Source of the DNA: Pseudomonadota bacterium
Lineage (GTDB): Bacteria > Pseudomonadota > Alphaproteobacteria > Ferrovibrionales > Ferrovibrionaceae
Direction: 5' to 3'
DNA length: 8,785 nt
NCBI GenBank assembly: GCA_021793055.1
Contig: JAJYTL010000118.1
Span: 1-8,785, forward strand
The notes below the pieces were generated by a model. That model did not search any database, was not told where the DNA came from, and worked only from the letters and a program-made list of their open reading frames with translations. Shown one piece after another: positions 6,126 through 8,785 of the stretch. The position numbers and the translations under genes are program-made. The stretch's first letter is position 1. Each line of letters opens with the position of its first letter.

Positions 6126-6154
6126 ATCATATAATTGATTGATATTACTGTTTA
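6126..6154 (-). promoter_or_regulatory. Sigma70-like promoter overlapping the stop codon of the OMF gene
   Basis: On the minus strand TAAACA (6154-6149, four of six to consensus) and TATGAT (6131-6126, five of six) are separated by 17 bases in a markedly AT-rich patch (about 6113-6160). The first three bases of the -35 element are the TAA stop of the OMF gene. The predicted start near 6119 would produce the putative small RNA. An imperfect stem, AATATCA (6123-6129) with TGATATT (6140-6146), lies within it and could bind a regulator. Confidence 0.4.
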
Positions 6155-7735
6155 TTTAGTCGTGCTCCATTCGATTTCCCGGTAGCCGGACTCGGGTACG
6201 GCAGCGGCGTGGAAGGGCGATTCCGGTTGCCACCAGCCGCCCCCCATGGCGACGAAAAGCCGCGCCGTATCCTGGTAGCGCTGCGCCACCGCGCGGACGT
6301 AACCGAGCTTCGCCTGTTGGTACTGGCGCGTCGCATCGAGCAGCTGCAGCGTGCTGAACGCGCCCGCCGTCAAGCTGGTGCGCGAATATTCGAGCTCCTT
6401 CTTTGCGGTATTGAGCGCGTGGACTTCGGCCTGCAGAAGCTCCGCGTCGTGGGATAGGGCACGGAGCACGTCGGCGACTTGTGTGAAGGCCTGGAGCACG
6501 GTTTGCTTGTAAGCCGCCGCCGCCCCGCGGTATGCGGCGATCGCGGCCCGCTTCTGCGCCTCGAGCGCGCCGCCGTGGAAAATCGGCAACGTCAAGCTGG
6601 CGCCGAGGCTCCACAACCGGCCGGGCGGCGTAAACAGCTTGGCGGCCGTCAAGCTGTTGAAGCTGCCGGCCGCGCCGATGGTGATTTGGGGGTAAAGCTC
6701 GGCGGTCGCGATGCCGATGCGGGCGCTGGCCGCGTGCAGGCCGGCTTCCGCGGCCAGAATGTCGGGGCGGCGGCGGACCAGCACTGAGGGCAGGCTAACC
6801 GGCAGCTTCTCCGGCAACGTGAAATCCGCGAAATCGAAGGCGGGTGGCGACCATTGCGCCGGGGCGCGGCCGAGAAGCAGGGCCAGGGCGTGGCGGGCGA
6901 CCGAAAGTTCCTGATAAAGCGACGGCGACAGCGTGCGGTCGTGGGCGAGCTGGCTTTCCGCACTGAGGAGTTGAGGTCCGGAAACGGCGACCGCGCCGGC
7001 GGCAACCTGGGCCTTCACCAAGGCGAGGTTTTTCTTGTCGACCTGGATCAGCTCGTCCACGGCCGAGATTTGGGCGCGCAGGCCGGCGATGTTGATCGCT
7101 TCGGAAACGACGTTGCCGGTGAGCGTGAGATAGGCGGCGGCAAGCTCCGCCCGCTTGACCGAGGCGAGGGCGGTCTGGGCCTCGACCGTGCGCCGGGCGA
7201 GGCCGAAAATATCGAGCGGATAGCTGACGTTGGCGCCGGTACTGTAGAGGCTATAGACCGGTCCCGCCGCGTTCTGCCCGATTTGCAGGTAGCTGAAATC
7301 CTGCCGCGAGGCGCCGGCGGAGCCGTTGATCTGAGGGAAATAGGCGCCGCGCGCGACCGCGACCTCGGCTTCCGCCTGGCCGAGATTGGCGCGCGCCTCC
7401 GCGAGGGTCAGATTGTCGGCGACCGCGAGCTTGATGGTGCTGTTGAGATCGGCGGCATGGAAGATGTGCCACCAATCGCCGGAAATCTCGGCGCCGAGCT
7501 TGAAATGCTGCTTGGCGCCGGCCGGACCGCCGGCTGCCGCCGTCTTGATCGTCACCGGCTTGGCCGTATAGGCCGCGACCTTTGGCGCCGGCGGGGTCCG
7601 GAAATCTGGCCCGAGGGCGCAGGCGGAGAGGGCGAACCCAGCCAGCGCGACAACCAGGATACTGCGGCCATAGCGGCGATCGGAGCCCGTGACGGGCGGG
7701 TCTTGGCGGTTGAGACGGGAAACGGCGATGCTCAC
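6152..7735 (-). CDS. RND efflux outer-membrane factor lipoprotein (NodT/OprM family), complete
   Basis: This 527-residue protein belongs to the TolC-like trimeric outer-membrane channels that join an RND pump and a membrane-fusion protein. A hydrophobic segment (about 25-38) ends in a lipobox LSAC, with the acylated Cys at 39, followed by the family start LGPDF at 41-45. Two OEP-type repeats follow. Family landmarks include DWW at 87-89, YPLDIFG at 172-178, RRPDI at 322-326, LPIFHGG at 383-389 and GGGWW at 498-502. The GTG at 7735 is chosen because it begins four bases after the upstream gene's stop. A TTG at 7777 in frame would add 14 residues and overlap that gene. The signal peptide is somewhat long (38 residues), so a later start is possible. 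No pump or fusion-protein gene is in view, so the substrate is unknown. Confidence 0.9.
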   Translation of the reverse strand: MSIAVSRLNRQDPPVTGSDRRYGRSILVVALAGFALSACALGPDFRTPPAPKVAAYTAKPVTIKTAAAGGPAGAKQHFKLGAEISGDWWHIFHAADLNSTIKLAVADNLTLAEARANLGQAEAEVAVARGAYFPQINGSAGASRQDFSYLQIGQNAAGPVYSLYSTGANVSYPLDIFGLARRTVEAQTALASVKRAELAAAYLTLTGNVVSEAINIAGLRAQISAVDELIQVDKKNLALVKAQVAAGAVAVSGPQLLSAESQLAHDRTLSPSLYQELSVARHALALLLGRAPAQWSPPAFDFADFTLPEKLPVSLPSVLVRRRPDILAAEAGLHAASARIGIATAELYPQITIGAAGSFNSLTAAKLFTPPGRLWSLGASLTLPIFHGGALEAQKRAAIAAYRGAAAAYKQTVLQAFTQVADVLRALSHDAELLQAEVHALNTAKKELEYSRTSLTAGAFSTLQLLDATRQYQQAKLGYVRAVAQRYQDTARLFVAMGGGWWQPESPFHAAAVPESGYREIEWSTTK

Positions 7736-7739
7736 GGCT

Positions 7740-8785
7740 TCACTTTCGGTTGTCTCCGCTGGCCGGGGTCGCCGCAAGTCCGGCGCAAAACGGGCACCGG
7801 CTCACGGGCTTGGCGAGCGGAATCTTATGCCACCAACCGCCGCCCATGGCAGCGAAAAGTTGCACGGTATCCGCGTAACGTTGGCTTTCCGCCTTCAAAT
7901 AGCCTAGCAGCGCCTGTTGGTAAAGCCGCTCCGCGTCCAGCAGGTTGATGATGCTGGTGCGGCCGGCGGCGTAGCTCTCGCGGTTGAGGGTGAGCGAGGC
8001 CTTGGCGGCCGCCAGCGCCCGGCTCTGCGCTTGGATGAGTTCTGCGTCGTGGGCGAGCGCCTGGAGCACGTCGGCGACCTGCTGGAAGGCTTGCAGAACG
8101 GTCTGCTGATAGGTCGCGAGCGCCGCGTGGTAGGTGTCGATCGCGGCGCGCCGCTGCGCCTCCAGCGTGCCGCCGTGGAAGATCGGCGCCGTCAGATCGG
8201 CCGCCACCGACCACAGCGTGCTGGCGCCGGAAAACAGGCGGCCGACCGAGAGCGCGCTTTGCGATAGTGAGGCGGAGAGGCTGATCTGAGGATAGAGTTC
8301 CGCCGTGGCGACGCCGATCGCGGCGCTGGCCGCATGCAATTCGGCCTCCGCCGCGAGAATGTCGGGCCGCTGGCGGACCAGTGACGACGGTAGGCTGACC
8401 GGCAGCGTCTCGGGCAGGGCGAAGGCGCCGAGATCGAAATTCGGCGGCGACCAACCGGCCGGCGTTTCCCCGACCAGGGTGCTCAGGGCGTGGCGCGCGA
8501 CGCTTTCCTGCTGGCGCAACGGCGGCAACAGGGTGCGGTCGCTCGCCAGCTGGCTGACGGCCGTGAGGAGATCTGTTTCGGCCACCTTGCCGGCTTCAAC
8601 CTCAAGGCGAACCAGGTCCAGATTGCGCTGGTCGCTGGCGATGATCTCTTCCGCAGCCTTGATCTCGGCCCGCGCGGCGGCAAGATTGATCGCCTGGGTC
8701 ACGACGTTGCTGGTCAAGGTGAGATAGGCGGCGGCCAGCTGATAGTTCTGGTAGCGCGACAGGGCTTCCTGCTGTTCGAGGTAGC
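7740..8785 (-). CDS. RND efflux outer-membrane factor (NodT/OprM family), 5' end beyond the right edge
   Basis: The last 347 residues of a second outer-membrane factor are visible; the frame is still open at the right edge. It parallels residues from about 185 of the neighbouring protein along its length, with shared blocks such as LPVSLPS, RPDILAAEA, ATAELYPQI, PIFHGG, QTVLQAF, QVADVL and MGGGWW. By eye about half or more of the positions match, so these are tandem paralogues from a duplication. After GGGWW the tails diverge: this one ends in a short extension with RCPFCAG and SGDNRK. The stop lies four bases before the GTG of the next gene, so the two are probably translationally coupled. 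A lipobox and signal peptide would be expected off the window, along with any RND pump genes. Confidence 0.9.
   Translation of the reverse strand, partial: YLEQQEALSRYQNYQLAAAYLTLTSNVVTQAINLAAARAEIKAAEEIIASDQRNLDLVRLEVEAGKVAETDLLTAVSQLASDRTLLPPLRQQESVARHALSTLVGETPAGWSPPNFDLGAFALPETLPVSLPSSLVRQRPDILAAEAELHAASAAIGVATAELYPQISLSASLSQSALSVGRLFSGASTLWSVAADLTAPIFHGGTLEAQRRAAIDTYHAALATYQQTVLQAFQQVADVLQALAHDAELIQAQSRALAAAKASLTLNRESYAAGRTSIINLLDAERLYQQALLGYLKAESQRYADTVQLFAAMGGGWWHKIPLAKPVSRCPFCAGLAATPASGDNRK

Larger units (their letters stand above)
5551..6151. other. Intergenic region of 601 bp with no convincing protein gene
   Basis: Open frames here on both strands have low-complexity, Arg/Ala/Pro-rich translations, and several run through the strong terminator, so none is accepted as a gene. 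From right to left the region holds an AT-rich promoter-like segment, a segment with a perfect 10-bp inverted repeat, an intrinsic terminator, a stop-interrupted plus-strand frame, GC palindromes, and the promoter of the J-domain gene. Each is listed separately. No tRNA, rRNA, insertion sequence or CRISPR pattern was seen. Confidence 0.7.

Noticed and set aside
5551..6151. Cobalamin riboswitch upstream of cobST
   Set aside because: Searched by eye for the conserved B12-box core on the minus strand; nothing resembling it was found, and the predicted promoter leaves no 5' leader.
6854..7948. Open frame on the plus strand (about 364 codons)
   Set aside because: It is antisense to both outer-membrane factor genes, with an Arg/Gly/Ala/Asp-rich translation typical of a shadow frame.

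Overview
The window is high-GC and almost entirely coded on the minus strand. It reads leftward as two outer-membrane efflux genes, then a J-domain/cobS/cobT group, then a cellulose synthase gene. The aerobic cobaltochelatase pair CobS/CobT, a J-domain protein just upstream of cobS, and NodT-type lipoprotein outer-membrane factors together point to an alphaproteobacterium, possibly of the Rhodospirillales type. The finer placement is a guess.

Layout from right to left, which is the direction of transcription. (1) 8785-7740: the 3' two thirds of an outer-membrane factor (OMF) of an RND-type efflux or secretion system; its 5' end is off the window. (2) 7735-6152: a second, paralogous OMF starting 4 nt after the first gene stops, with a lipoprotein signal. 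(3) 6151-5551: about 600 bp with no convincing protein gene. It holds a sigma70-like promoter overlapping the OMF stop codon, a foldable segment bounded by a perfect 10-bp inverted repeat, and a strong minus-strand intrinsic terminator. Together these look like a small RNA gene of about 120 nt. Further left are a stop-interrupted plus-strand frame, GC-rich palindromes and a good promoter abutting the next gene. (4) 5550-2034: a J-domain protein with a Cys/His cluster, then cobS (AAA+ ATPase) and cobT (VWA subunit), closely spaced and probably one operon. CobS and CobT work with CobN, not seen here, to insert cobalt into hydrogenobyrinate a,c-diamide in aerobic B12 synthesis. (5) 2033-1780: a 254-bp gap rich in inverted repeats, with a T8 run on the bcsA sense strand. 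(6) 1779-1: bcsA, cellulose synthase catalytic subunit, with a TTG start. It runs off the left edge just where the c-di-GMP-binding PilZ domain is expected.

The protein-coding content is conventional. The most unusual signals are non-coding: the putative small RNA at 6119-6001, the structured leader of bcsA, and a promoter placed so that the J-domain/cobST message would be leaderless or nearly so. Long open frames on the plus strand are antisense shadows produced by the base composition and are not annotated.
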